From assembly GCA_947561585.1 (NCBI GenBank), contig CANNZV010000337.1, positions 124,001 through 188,000 on the forward strand: a stretch of DNA of 64,000 nucleotides. Direction: 5' to 3'. The translations under genes and the position numbers were made by a program. The notes beneath the pieces were generated by a model. It had not been told where the DNA came from, did not search any database, and saw only the letters and a list, made by a program, of their open reading frames with translations. The stretch comes from Caprella mutica (Eukaryota; Arthropoda; Malacostraca; Amphipoda; Caprellidae). Shown here in pieces: positions 1 to 10,765 of the stretch (positions are counted from its first letter, which is position 1; the number at the start of each line of letters is the position of its first letter).

Positions 1-787
1 TAATGAACAATTGGTCCTTGTTTCTAATTAGTACTTGATAATACCTGCATTTCACTTTTTTTTCATCGCTATTTATTATCAATTATCATATAACTGATTT
101 TATATTATCTATTATCTAACTCTTTCTGATTATTTCTTATTTTTCCCTTAAAGCGTTTTTGTGGAACTGAAGAGAATAATCTCTTCGTGTTGTTTTATCA
201 TAAAACCAGAAAAATTTTGTAGGTACGTTTCTCAACTAGCTTTAATGTGACACCTCTATAGGTGAAATAATTTACAGTAAAGTTCACGGTAAATTCTCCA
301 CTGAAGAGAACATTGTCCTTCATTCGTTGTGATGGTGAAGGGATGCGTGAGTTATAGCGGATAATTTTTCATCTAGGGTATAGTTTCAATATATTTACGA
401 AAACTATTCATTGTTAGGTTGGTAGATGATGATTATTTGAAAACGGTTATCGTTGTGGGTTTGGTTAATTGGTATCATCATATCGTGTGGTGTATTTGGA
501 TATTTTGATAAAAAACGTGCAAAAACCCCCTGGCGGTCAAAAAACCCCCATTTTAAAATACTCCAGTGCAAAAAACCCCTGTCAATATATATATATATAA
601 CCTTATTCATTACTATTAATATAAGTGACATATTCATTCTAAACAAATTTATTTAAACTATAACTAGTATTTGTTAATAGTTTAGTGAAGTAGAACTCAT
701 CTATAGTGAACTTTAACTAGTTCACTATAGATATATAATTTGGTTCACTATAGTGGATTCAAACTATAGTGCATCAAACTATAGTTT
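1..787. other. AT-rich stretch without a supported gene
   Basis: AT-rich DNA with no convincing gene. Two short open segments (154-222 and 278-335, plus strand) have splice-like borders but no recognisable protein content. Around 510-590 a C-rich phrase (aaaaaccccctg-like) recurs about three times. From 690 to 787 the words ctatagtg and cactatag alternate as small inverted repeats leading into the 24-bp minisatellite. Confidence 0.4.
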
Positions 788-1051
788 GGATGCACTAAAG
801 TGTCTCACTTTGGATGCATTAAAGTGTCTCGCTTTGGATGCATTAAAGTGTCTCACTTTGGATGCATTAAAGTGTCTCGCTTTGGATGCATTAAAGTGTC
901 TCGCTTAGGATGCATTAAAGTGTCTCGCTTAGGATGCATTAAAGTGTCTCGCTTAGGATGCATTAAAGTGTCTCGCTTTGGATGCATTAAAGTGTCTCGC
1001 TTTGGATGCGCCAAAGTGTCTCGCTTTGGATGCATTAAAGTGTCTCGCTTT
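788..1051. repeat. 24-bp minisatellite, 11 units
   Basis: Eleven head-to-tail copies of a 24-bp unit of the form ggatgcattaaagtgtctcg followed by cttt, with a few point changes. Because 24 is a multiple of three and the unit lacks stops in some frames, both strands show spurious open frames of 70-90 codons. These are not genes. Confidence 0.95.
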
Positions 1052-1876
1052 AGAGACAAAGCCATAGGGTGAACTCGAAACACCTGTGTGCATCAGTTGG
1101 AATTGTTTATTTTCTCAATGTAGGTATAAAATAGGTATTTTTTTAATACGTTGGCAACAAATCGTTATTCTTGTAAATACTATTGCTTTAGTGTTTATGA
1201 CTTTTATAGAGCATTTCTCCAGTTTTCTTTATTAGAGTTTGGTGGTATTTTCAGAATGACTTTTGAGAGCCATTGGGTGGCAAGTGTCTTGATATTATAT
1301 TGATTTATTAAAAACTTTCAATGTTTCGGAAAGAGCCCTTTCCATTTTCAGACTAAGTTTTTTATATATATTTTATTGGGCTTTTCATTATTTTAAGGAC
1401 TTTAAAAATCGGGATGGTTCTTCCATTCGTGCACGGAAAACTGCCTCCACCATTTTTTTTTTTTCATTACACATTTAATTATTTATTTCATAGACAAAAT
1501 ACTTCTGTATTAATTAATTATTATTACTATTAACCAAAAGTAATATGTAAATATGCTATTCACTACAATATAGCAATGGATAATGTTCGATAAATCCTGT
1601 AATACTTTTAGAGCAGTATTTCTAAACTGGGGAATTAATTAAATTACCTACTAACTAAAAATATCAGATGGTACAAACAGCTCTATCCACTTTATTCTGT
1701 AACTTTATCAGTATATTTATACATTTGAAAATTAAATTGGTAAATAAACTCAGTGTGTTTTAACTGCTTTTTCTCATATAGGGTTCGCCGAGAGTTCATG
1801 AACACAGGAAAATGCGAAAAAAAAGAAAATAAACATTTATTTTTTAATATTACATTATCCGATCAACGATAAGATA

Positions 1877-3345
1877 TCAAAGAACGAAAGTACAAAATCT
1901 TATTCGAAATGGCCGCATGTCGCAGCCACTACATGACGTAGCCTATCCTTGAACTGAGCACAGCTGCACGCAAAGTTTCAGCGGTCATTTGGCTCCATGC
2001 CCTGATGAGAGAAGCTTTGAGTTTTGGAACACTCAATTGTGTGGTTGGTGCAGCCGGCCCTTGTCTCAAAGATTGACTAAATGGAATAAATAGTCCATTG
2101 AGTTGAGATCTGGTGATGACGGCAGTCAAATCTCTTTAGCCCAGAAGCCCTTGAAGTTCTCTTTTGCTCAGGTTTGAACGATATTGAAGGTAAGGGCGGG
2201 AGCCCCGTCTCGCTGGAAGACCTCGTCTTCGTTTCCAAATGAGTTTGTGATCCAAGGGGCTACCTGAGACTGCAAAAGATCCAGATAAACCCTGGAATTC
2301 ACTTGTACGCCCTCTTCAATGAAAACAAGAGGATGAAGGGTCTTCTGTCCATCGCAAGTCACATCCGCCCACAACATTTACGACGCCGGTTTCTGTCTTT
2401 TTCCAACTATCCTGATATTGGGACGGATTATTTTCTGTCCCAATATTCTGTCATTCTGACGGTTGTGAGTCCTTTCAACTGTAAAAATCTTCTTGTCAGC
2501 AGAGAGAAGTTGTTTTCCTCTCTGAAGACGTTTCAGTCTTGTTGCTCCGGAGCTGAGTTGTTGTCGAAAGTTTTTGTATGAATGCTCCCCTAGATCCTTG
2601 GTGACGATTTGGTACATGTAGCTTGACCACCATGTGCCTCTCTTGCAAGTTAATTGATGTTCCTCTCTGGGGGCCTCCTGATTTTATCTCTGATGGATTT
2701 GATCAGCTGTGGCGTCCTAGATGTTCTTGGACGACCTGATTAAAGTCTGTCTAAAGGGGCATTTACACGAGCACTGGTCAGTGCCACTATTCACCACACT
2801 TTTTTCACCATACTGCCCAACAATTAGCTCAGCGCCTTTACACGAGTAGAATGTGCTTTGGTGGGCACTGACACTGTAGTATCGTGGTTAGCATCTAATA
2901 TGTTATTAAACACTAATGCTGTTAGTATTTTACCTTTATAATCTTTAGATTTTATTTTCCATAGGTATGGGTGCTCTTCAACTAGGCCAATGAAAGGAGT
3001 TGTTGATTGTCTGTCAATCGCTACTGACAGACAATGGCACTTTGTGGTGAGCGTTCGCTCTCAGAGCGATAGCTTGGTCACCACCAAGTTTTGCCAAAAA
3101 GGGTGGAGCAAGTAGCAAAGTGGGCGTGGCATATAACAGTGTCACCACAAAGTGGCACTGAGCACTTACCGTGTAAAGGCCCCTTAATGCATGTCCTGTC
3201 TCCTTATAGCGCTGTAAGTCATTATAAGCCGTACTTCTTGGCAGTATCAGGTCTTAAATGATCTTTGAAGCACAGTTACATGCTTGGTAAAGCTCCACTA
3301 TAGCATTACGTTTTGAATACATCTTGGCTGAAATGAGCATCGGCT
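1877..3345 (-). pseudogene. Dead mariner/Tc1-superfamily transposase, interrupted by a MITE
   Basis: Read on the minus strand, this is a recognisable but frameshifted and stop-ridden transposase of the IS630/Tc1/mariner superfamily. In order it shows an N-terminal helix-turn-helix segment (KRNAIVELYQAC, then PRSTAYNDLQRYKETG, about 3320-3190), a second helix-turn-helix/linker (GRPRTSRTPQLIKSIRDKI, about 2750-2670), the stretch around FTVERTHNRQNDR (about 2480), the catalytic-core segment FQRDGAPA (about 2200) and a PSSPDLNSMDY-like segment carrying the third acidic residue (about 2100). Frame changes occur in at least three places. A 430-bp Harbinger-like MITE sits between the two N-terminal segments. 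The copy cannot encode an active enzyme. The subfamily (maT-like or another DDxD type) is not settled. Confidence 0.8.
2755..3184. mobile_element. Harbinger-like MITE with TAA target duplication
   Basis: A 430-bp element with terminal inverted repeats of about 30 bp. The left end begins AGGGGCATTTACACG and the right end is CGTGTAAAGGCCCCT. It is flanked on both sides by TAA (2752-2754 and 3185-3187). A 3-bp TWA target duplication with such ends is typical of PIF/Harbinger MITEs. It has no coding capacity. It is inserted inside the mariner-type pseudogene, whose two protein halves align directly on either side. Confidence 0.85.
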
Positions 3346-3555
3346 GTCCCGTGAGATAGTTATCTGTGCGGAGGTAGGAGAGAGACTGAACGGCACTCAA
3401 AGTTTCCACTGACAAAAAACTTTTAATCAGAAAAAATTGTTGGTGTCCAAGAACTTTCCGAGACCACTGTACATATGAATGGGGATTTCGGAATTTTTAA
3501 ACTAGGTGCAAGGGGAAATGACAGAAAAAGTTTGGGACCACTGTTTTAGAGAGTA
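3188..3555. other. Mariner 5' end and unassigned spacer
   Basis: The first ~160 bp carry the N-terminal coding remnant of the minus-strand mariner-type pseudogene. The remainder has no feature that I recognise. Confidence 0.4.
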
Positions 3556-3720
3556 CAGGTAAAGCTCGTACAACGGACGATCTCAAAACGGACACATCTA
3601 ACAATGGACAAAAATTATCCGTTCTAAAAGACACGCATCTTCTACAACTATACCTCTTTAAATTATAAGGATTAATATATATTTATTCGTCTACCAATTA
3701 TCTATTCATATATTTATTAT
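3556..3720. mobile_element. Transposon end, cacggac-type family (copy 1)
   Basis: Begins TA/CAGGTAAAGCTCGTACAACG and continues through a block (tacaacggacgatct, then ttctacaac and ctctttaaattat) that recurs in the same order from 43326. The TA before CAGG suggests a Tc1/mariner/pogo-type terminus. The other end of the element was not found. Confidence 0.5.
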
Positions 3721-3780
3721 ATTCAGAGGTATTACAGTAATTTGATTTAGTTATCCCTTTCCTATATATTTTCTTTGTTT

Positions 3781-3962
3781 AGAAAAATTCTATAAAAACA
3801 AAAAAGAGGTGTTACTATTCATCTGAATTGTTAGACTTCGCAGGTAAACTCAAGCAGAAACTCCGTGATGTCGAAAAAGACGAAGTAACAAGTAACATGT
3901 TTTGTTCTTTTTTGGATTCATTGTTGACCAACCACAAAAATAAGAATCAGAAAATGGAATAA
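3781..3962 (+). CDS. Candidate 3' terminal exon, protein unknown
   Basis: A strong polypyrimidine tract ending in tttgtttag (acceptor at 3779-3780) is followed by about 60 open codons and a TAA stop at about 3960. The deduced peptide is lysine- and leucine-rich, includes LLDFAGKLKQKLRDVEK and ends NKNQKME. It looks like a coiled-coil or basic C-terminus. I do not recognise the family. No upstream exons are evident: the preceding 1.9 kb is transposon, so the rest of the gene would lie upstream of or near the window edge. It could also be the tail of a transposase, because a transposon end lies just upstream at 3556. Confidence 0.3.
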
Positions 3963-5436
3963 TTTATTTATATATTAAAATATTGTGTTCAGTTGCATTA
4001 AAGATTATTGATTATGTTGTGTAGCTATATTAGTTTGCATCTATATAGATATATACATTAGGGTGTCCAATACTGTGTACCATTAAAAAATGACACATGC
4101 GAAATCCTGGGTCATTTGGCCAATATTTAAAGGTGACTCAAGTCAATTGAAATTTTACACTCATAGACAAAAAATATGAATATTCATAATGTTCCAGCGT
4201 ATTTTAGAAATGACATATTGAGCAATTTCTTTTGTACACTGCACAAATAAAAGATTAATGACTTTTTAAAATGAAAATGCAGTTTATACTCCTACTATAA
4301 TTGTTGGAAGAGGTGGGAGAGAAAAACCCTGGTGCAAAAAAGAGAGGGACGACTGGGAGAAATAACCAATTCACATTTTTGGCTTATAAGGTCCTGCTTT
4401 TGATTTCAGGGAAAAATCCAAGTAAAAAACATACAATAATAAAAGGAAACCCGTCAATCACCCTAATTGCAAAATAAAACATTACCCAATTCCGTTTTAC
4501 ACCACTTTTTTGTCGAATTCACCACCAAATTCAAAATGCAGTAGAAATATTATAAAGTACGTGGTTTTTTAAATTAATATATTTGAATTTATTCATTGCT
4601 ATAACTATATTTAACATTATTAATTGATAACAAATTAAGGTAAACAATAAATAGTTCTTTATGATAAAATAGTAAGCAAAATTCATTGTTAACAATTAAC
4701 TATATATTTCAATGGCTCAATCTGAATATAGTCTATTCAATATTTAATTACCTAATAGGGTTATTTTATTTAATAACAGACATGAATTTACTGAATTTGT
4801 CATATTTCATTTGCTACATTTTTCTGCTTTACAAATTCTATTTTTGTAGATCTGAAATTAAAATCTAAACTCTGGTAATTAATGTCTGTTGGAAGAAACC
4901 TATGAGGTATTAAACAAGGCAATTGTGAAACTAATCAATTAAAAATACATCACAATGTAAACACCAGGGTAAATAAATCATTCATTTTTTACGTATTGTT
5001 TCATCGCTATTCTTATATTAAGAATTTCAAGGTATAATACATGAGTTTAAAGATCTGAATTTAATGTCTAAATTTAGGATATTCATGTCTGTTAAATGGA
5101 AGAACTGCATTAGGTAATCACTAATTAAACACAAAGAAAATATAGAAAATAAGCTATTGAGAATATATCACCACTAGGCAATGAAAACTAGTTTTTTGTT
5201 AGCAATGAATTTTATTTAATAATTTTAGTATCATGAACTAATCATAGCTTATATAATATATTAATTTTAAACAATTAGTAATTTTACCTATATTAATAGC
5301 AATAAATAATATTTCAAAATCCAAAATTTCGAGCTTTAACTTGCAAAATCTACGTACTTCTTTTTTTATAGTATTTTGAATTTGGTAGTTTGACTTCGAG
5401 TGAAAGAGGTGTTTGTTGCATCGGGGGTATGTTATA

Positions 5437-6624
5437 CAGGGTGGCGCAAAAAAAAAAGGAAACTCATTTTCAAACTAGTGTATCTTACAAACTAGCAAAC
5501 CTAAATTTTTTCTAAAAACACTGTTTTATTCATTTATTTTTTCTGCATCTAGCTTGATAATCTGTTATAAGTTAGGACAAAAATTAATCATCCAGCAGCG
5601 AATTAAAGAAAGGTAAATATAAAGGGCTTGCGCGAGGACGAAATATACGAAAAAAATCATAAGAGGTATAATTAATTTTATAAGGATGTAAAAACAATAA
5701 ATTATACTATTTTTTGTAACAAATAAGAGATAAGAAAAAATAAAAAATGAATTGCCATCTGACAGTTGGTTTTTGAGATAAAGTTGATATATTTATAAAA
5801 ATCATTTCGCTGTTAATTTTTATCTTCTATTCGAAACTCTCAAAATGCAGCTTTCAAAAGAACAAAATATTTTTGTTGTGACAAATTTTTTAAACACTGG
5901 AAGCTTTAAACAGATTCAACCTCATTTTGAACAACGCTTTCTGGAAGATTTCCACCAACTATAAAACCATTTTATCAATTGTTAATAAGTTCAAAACTGA
6001 AGAAACCACTTTAAATTTGAACAAAAGTGATCATGTCGCAGGAGAAAAGAATAATGAACACATTAAAACATTAATATTTTTCATGAACAGTTTATTGGGA
6101 ACCCAAAAATATCAATTAGAAAGTATGGATTATATATCATTTAAGAGACATTTCACCAAATTGTTAAACACGATGTGAAACATCATTCTTTCAAGAAGCA
6201 TCTAATGCTCGAACTGATTTACCGCACCGTCTAAATTTTGCAAAATGGTTTTTGCAAAGAAATGCACATTTTGTAGAAGATATCGTGATTGGTGATGAAG
6301 ATTCTTTGGATGAGAGAGTCAATAACCAAAACGTTAATTGAATGAAAAATAGTAGGATTTGTGTTTACTACTACCATATGGAAATAAGTTATAGGCTACC
6401 AATTATGAACCTTTTTGTGTTTTTCGTCCTCGCGCAAGCCCTCTTATTTTATCTTTTTTTTAATTCGCTGCAGGATGTTTAATTTTTGTCGTAATTCTTA
6501 ACAGATTATCACGATAGAAGCAAAAAATGTGAACGAATAAAACTCTGTTTTTAGAAAATTTCTATATTTGATAGTTTGTAAAATAAACTTTGAAAATGAG
6601 TTTCCTTTTTTTTGCACCACCCTG
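5437..6624 (+). mobile_element. Mariner-type element with ~210-bp TIRs, TA duplication
   Basis: A 1188-bp element flanked by TA. The ends are CAGGGTGGCGCAAAAAAA and its inverse TTTGCACCACCCTG. The inverted repeats continue inward for about 210 bp, to gggcttgcgcgaggacgaaa (left) and tttcgtcctcgcgcaagccc (right). The interior holds the remains of a transposase reading frame. The long inverted repeats and internally deleted coding region suggest a non-autonomous derivative. Confidence 0.85.
5844..6340 (+). pseudogene. Decayed mariner-superfamily transposase
   Basis: Starts MQLSKEQNIFVVTNF, a helix-turn-helix N-terminus typical of a widespread arthropod IS630/Tc1-like transposase family. A frameshift leads into FKTEETTLNLNKS, and after further damage comes NFANWFLQRNAHFVEDIVIG followed by DEDS and VNNQNVN. 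These are the regions around the first catalytic Asp and the conserved VNxQNV motif. The C-terminal third of the catalytic domain is missing. A relative of the same family is at 53.6 kb. Confidence 0.75.
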
Positions 6625-6801
6625 TATATGTGTTTTTGACCAGTAGTTTTTTAAGGGGTGGGTCAATTGATCGGGGTTTTTGAGCAGGGGGGGAGGGGTT
6701 CTTGTCCTAGAATCCAAGACAGGACCTTATAAGCAAAAACAATGAATAGGTTGTTTCTTCCAACTATTGTAGTAAGAGTATAAACTGCAGTTTTCTTTCT
6801 T

Positions 6802-7400
6802 TTTCCTGTTTTATATTATGTTGATGATTATTTGATGATGGCAAGATCTATGAGAGAGGCTGAGAGAATGGTGGAGTTGTTAGAGGAGAAAGCTGAGAAT
6901 GTAGGGTGAAGAGTGTGTGTAAGATTTACAATGGAGAACTGGATGAGTGAGGGTTGTGACATTGAACCAATTTTTGGCACGGAGTGTCTGGTATTGTAGT
7001 TATTTAGGGATAGATATGGGTTGAATGGGATGAGCTTTGGGATATTGGAAATAGTGTTAGCTGGAAGAGTGGCCAGGCTAGTTTGCTGGGGAGAATTAAG
7101 GACTGGGAACGGATGAAGGGGCTGAAGACCCTGCGAAGGCTCTCGGCGTGGTGTTGGAGGTGGAAGGTCAGTATTGAGAGGCTTGTGGATGGCGAGAAAA
7201 TAGAATGGAGGGTGGGAATGGAGAGGGATGTAAAAGCGAAAAGATCGATGGTTGGGATGGAGAAGATAGAGGAAGCGAGAAGATAGAGGAGTCGATGATG
7301 GGGATGTAGAGGATAGTAAGAAGGAGAAGATGAGATTGATAAGGGGTGGATGAGGTCATGAGGGAGGGGGGGGGGAGAGAACAGTGTCTATCCTGGGGCA
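6802..7400 (+). pseudogene. Reverse transcriptase remnant with YVDD motif
   Basis: The frame starting at 6802 reads YYVDDYLMMARSMREAERM, followed by VELLEEKAENVG and then a stop. YVDD followed by a charged helix is the palm-domain catalytic motif of reverse transcriptases. Downstream, the purine-rich sequence to 7400 keeps short stretches such as KDWERMKGLKTLRRL that resemble a retroelement C-terminal region, but frames shift repeatedly. It is probably a decayed non-LTR element. The exact clade cannot be told. The purine richness also produces spurious long frames on both strands. Confidence 0.5.
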
Positions 7401-7424
7401 AAATTCTCTAACATTTAATCCTGC

Positions 7425-7790
7425 TCTTATGGGGTCCACGGGAAATTATATACTGCTTAGGGGGTCCACGAGCTGAAAGAGGTTGGGAAACCCTCATTTA
7501 GAAGAAAAGGATATATTTAAATTATATATATTATTATATGATCTATGTATAATTTGGAAGCGGCCGATAACTTGGAACTTACTCCAGCTCCTTTTTTTAC
7601 AGTAATAAAGAGTTGACTTCTTACTCTTTTTTACTGTAAAAAAAAGAACTGGGCTAAGTTCCGAGTTATCGACCAGTTCCATATTTTCGATCATATGAGA
7701 AAATTATTTATAATTAAAATCGTTATTTTCATTGGTATCCTTGATCAGGTATCATAAATTCCAGTTAAATAATTAAAATCCTACGTTTCA
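7425..7790. repeat. hAT-like end and palindromic GGGTAAGTT MITE
   Basis: At 7430-7495 there are two gggtccacg words and gaggttgggaaaccctca, resembling a hAT transposon end. At 7555-7690 a hairpin joins cgataacttggaactta to its inverse taagttccgagttatcg. This is the end of a MITE family also seen near 16.6, 21.65, 34.6, 36.65, 42.9 and 61.4 kb. The tail (ttggtatccttgatcagg) runs up to the acceptor of the lectin exon. Confidence 0.6.
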
Positions 7791-7791
7791 G

Positions 7792-8007
7792 AATTACCTC
7801 CAATTGTCTCTTCAATTGAGTCACAAAATTCACCTAGTCCATGCTCTGAGAACTTCGATTTTGTCCATGGTAAGTGTCTCTACTACAGCAATGATAGGAT
7901 GAATTGGGGTAGCGCACATAATGATTGTGCTAGAAGAACCAGCAACCTCATCACCTTCAAAGATGCCAAGGATTTGATGTCCTTCTTACTCAATCTTCAA
8001 AAGTCAG
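7792..8007 (+). CDS. C-type lectin-like domain exon (orphan)
   Basis: A 216-nt exon-like block bounded by acceptor ctacgtttcag (ending 7791) and donor GTTAAA (8008). It starts at codon position 2 and ends after position 1, and is open throughout. The 71-residue product contains CSENFDFVHGKCLYYS, then MNWGSAHNDCARRTSNLITF and KDAKDLMSFL. This is the first half of a C-type lectin-like fold, with Cys17, Cys28 and Cys45 and the W-x3-H-x2-C pattern; the family usually binds sugars or proteins extracellularly. The second half (the WND/C-terminal cysteines) was not found within the next several kilobases. The flanks are MITE and repeat DNA, so this may be one exon of a large gene, or a stranded exon left from a broken copy. 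Confidence 0.65.
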
Positions 8008-8014
8008 GTTAAAA

Positions 8015-8400
8015 TAATGTAACAAAGTCACTTACCACAGTCGGTGACGATGCTCATGGATGCAGAAAAGCTACTCACTCCTTGGATGCAGTCACTTACC
8101 AAGAAATGTGACGAAACGGGATACAAGCACCGGTGGCTGCACTCACGGATGGAAGAGGAAAATGAAGAGGTGACAGTAAATGAAGCCTACCCAACACTAA
8201 AATCTAAGACCTCGTAGTTGAAGAGCATAACCCTGGCGCTATCCTCTAAAACTGCAAGTAACGTTGAAAAAATGATAAACATGGTAAAAATGAAAAAAGA
8301 CAATCCATAATCCAAATTACAACAGTTCGGGGCCCAAGGGACGCCACCCCCCTTCTCTTCCATTCACCAAAGACAGCTTCAGGATAGAGCCTCTGGGGGC
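8015..8400 (+). repeat. Interspersed repeat family A, copy 1
   Basis: A block (cggtgacgatgctcatggat, gaagaggaaaatgaagaggt, ctaagacctcgtagttgaag, ccattcaccaaagacagctt) that recurs in the same order at 11.2-12.15, 23.66-24.16 and 44.48-44.8 kb. Fragments occur at 13.5, 15.0, 38.2 and 54.2 kb, and an inverted copy lies at 62.8-63.2 kb. The consensus shows no coding frame or obvious terminal structure, so the class is unknown. Confidence 0.8.
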
Positions 8401-8489
8401 TGTAATTGTATTAATAATAGAAGTATATCCACAGATAAAACTTTTATTATTTAAATACTTTTCTTACATTTATTCTTGGGAAGTCTCCA

Positions 8490-9250
8490 GTGGACTGGCA
8501 ACTCAGTCCACACTTTGAAATATGGGACTACCTACTTAAACTTAATCACTACTGAACTCAATTCTTTTCTTATTATTTACAAACTAGGCAATGGTAAAAT
8601 TTTATCTCTTAATTGTTATTCATGGGAACTAGAATTTAGAAGTTAACTAGCACTAGTTTAAGCTTCTAGGTATTATATGTTTAAGACCCTAATATGAACA
8701 AACCTGAAATATATCCATACATTTAAATTCTAGGTTCAATCGCTATTTTTACTATTTCTCACACTTAAAACTTGACTTTAAACTTCTCATTATTAATATG
8801 CAAATACGAGGTATTATGAGGCGCTGGTTCACAAACAAAATATACGTAGTTTTAGATGTGGTCATCATCCTCCTCTTCCTTACTGCATGCACAGGATTGG
8901 GTGATCGGAATCTGACCGGTGCGACTTCTGTCAAGCCGACCAGGGGACGGTCTCTCACACAATGTCCGTCACTACATCTACACAGGACTGCACACAATAT
9001 ACACTCACTGGAGCACCTTTGGACCCATCCTCAGGCAGTTGTTAACTTCCTGAGTGATGCGAGTTTCCCTTAGGCCCACACAGTGCTTCGGGTGCCTGGA
9101 ACCCGGGGCGCCCCTCCATCCTGGCGAGGATGATGTTGAAGGGGGCTATCCAACAACAACGGCGTCGTCTCATTTTTGTGTCATCTACTAGTAACCATAT
9201 ACCCTTTGTGTTACTGTATCCTGGTTGTACCTAATATGTTCATCAAAAGA
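8490..9250. repeat. Interspersed repeat family B, copy 1, with GC-rich insertion
   Basis: Homologous to 10207-10765 and 57305-57840. Shared words include ttaactagcactagttta, aatatgcaaatacgaggtat and, at the far end, tttttgtgtcatctactagt. About 300 bp of unusually GC-rich DNA (about 8860-9160, including cccggggcgcccctcc) interrupts this copy where the other two carry a tgacgtca word. The insertion has the look of a retroelement fragment but I could not identify it. Confidence 0.7.
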
Positions 9251-9601
9251 TGGCGCAACAGTTTAGAATCTTTTTTAAATCGAACTTTTAAAAATAAAAA
9301 TGACATAATTTTAAGCATAATTAATGTCCATCATTCGACTTATAAACAGAGGAATAATTTGTTTAAAGGTTTACTGTCTCAAAACAATGCAGAAGATTTT
9401 TTATTTTTGATAATGGTTCTTTTAAACTACCAAGCCTGAAACGGTGTTTGAACTTTTTCTGAATGAATAATATCGCATTTTCTACAATGGGATGGGCCCA
9501 ATGCTACTGGCTTGAACTGAAGAATGTCATGATAGAAACCTTTCTAAGAGATTGTCAGGAAAAAAAGAATTATCGAAAAATTTATGTGAAGGGGATATTA
9601 A

Positions 9602-10201
9602 AGGTCCTCTCTAGGCTCCGGGAAAAAATTGAGTTTATAACATAATATTATAGAACTAAGGTCTACGATCATTATTCTGCAAACCGCATACAATTTGGTT
9701 CAATATATATTTAATAATTTGTTTTTAAAGTTTTTTTATACTCTGTGAGCAACAATTGAGCGAATCACTAATCTGATGCTCAAGAAGAAGATTGTACACT
9801 CTTTGTTTTGATTACAAATTTGAATTTTATAAACAAACCATGCGTTATAAGCCTTTATTTAAATTATTTTAGATATTAATTGTTTCCTAAAGTATATAAA
9901 CGTTTCTATTATAAGTTCATTCAATTTTATACCTTTAAACGAATATTAAATGGATTTATTAAACCTAATACCTAGTTGTCAATCAAAAAAAATGGTGTAC
10001 ATTCTTTTTCTTCGGGCTGAAAATTTCTTAAATTAGTAAGTCGGAAGTAAAATAGGTTTTGTAGAGTTTTGATTTTAAAAACCTTTAAAAGCATATAAAA
10101 TTAAAAATACGCTACCAAATTCGATGCGGTTTGCAGCAAAATGATAAGGAACATTAGCCTCGTTAAATAAAGCAGTAAAAATATTTGCTTGGAGGGGACC
10201 T
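9602..10201. mobile_element. TTAA-inserting MITE family C, copy 1
   Basis: A 600-bp element with ends AGGTCCTCTCTAGG and inverse TTGGAGGGGACCT, flanked on both sides by TTAA (9598-9601 and 10202-10205). The TTAA duplication is characteristic of piggyBac-type (or Kolobok-type) elements. It is non-coding. Copies also lie at 32113-32626, 32631-33185 and 54278-54855, with partial copies near 22.6 and 24.2-24.6 kb. Confidence 0.8.
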
Positions 10202-10206
10202 TTAAC

Positions 10207-10765
10207 ACATACAGCAACATAGGGTATGGTAATCAGCAGATAGAATCTATAGTTTGACGTGACCACCGGATGACTGGAAATGGCGACTCTGACCACACTT
10301 TGAAATATGGGAAAACCTACTTAAACTTAGCACTTTTAAATTTTTTTTTTCTGATCAATTACTAACTAGGCATTGGTTAAATTGTATTCCTTTTTTTTTT
10401 CCTTATTTTTTATTCATAGGAACTACAATTTAGCAGTTAACTAGCACTACTTTACGCTCCTAGGTAGCATATTTTCAAGACCCTATTTCTTATAGATAAG
10501 TTAAAGAAATTAACAATAAAAACACACCTGAATTATATCTATATATTCAACTTTGAGGTTCAACGCCATTTTCGCTTTTCTTTTGTACGAAACCCTTATA
10601 AAATGACTTCAAACTTCTCGATATTAACATGCAAATACGAGGAATTATGAGCCACTCGGTCACAAACAAGAAATGTGTTGTTATGGTGACGTCATATTTT
10701 TGTGTCGTCTGCTAGGTACTATACCCGATTATGTTCCTGTACCGTGATTAACACATAGTTGAATC
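10207..10765. repeat. Interspersed repeat family B, copy 2
   Basis: Begins catagggtatggtaatcag and runs through gacgtgaccaccggatgact to ggtgacgtcatatttttgtg. It is collinear with 57305-57840. It contains a perfect CRE octamer TGACGTCA near its end. No coding frame is present. Confidence 0.75.

Larger units (their letters stand above)
4272..6805. mobile_element. Outer inverted-repeat element hosting a mariner-type copy
   Basis: Sequences at 4272-4425 and 6680-6805 are inverted copies of each other. Matching words are gcagtttatactcctacta (left) against tagtaagagtataaactgc (right), and ggcttataaggtcctg against aggaccttataagc. They bound about 2.5 kb of non-coding AT-rich DNA in which a complete mariner-type element (5437-6624) is inserted. 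No target duplication or transposase was identified, so the superfamily is unknown. Confidence 0.5.

Noticed and set aside
154..335. Two possible exons (154-222 and 278-335, plus strand) with splice-like borders
   Set aside because: Short, the intervening intron would be only 55 nt with a weak pyrimidine tract, and no recognisable protein. The overlapping minus-strand frame is equally open.
788..1083. Repetitive frames of 76-90 codons on both strands
   Set aside because: Products of the 24-bp minisatellite.
7083..7401. Plus- and minus-strand frames in the purine-rich tract
   Set aside because: Composition-driven frames over a decayed retroelement region; only the YVDD segment at 6817-6828 has motif support.
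8752..9073. Overlapping frames on both strands in a GC-rich block
   Set aside because: They coincide with an insertion inside repeat family B; no start context or conserved domain, so treated as a mobile fragment.
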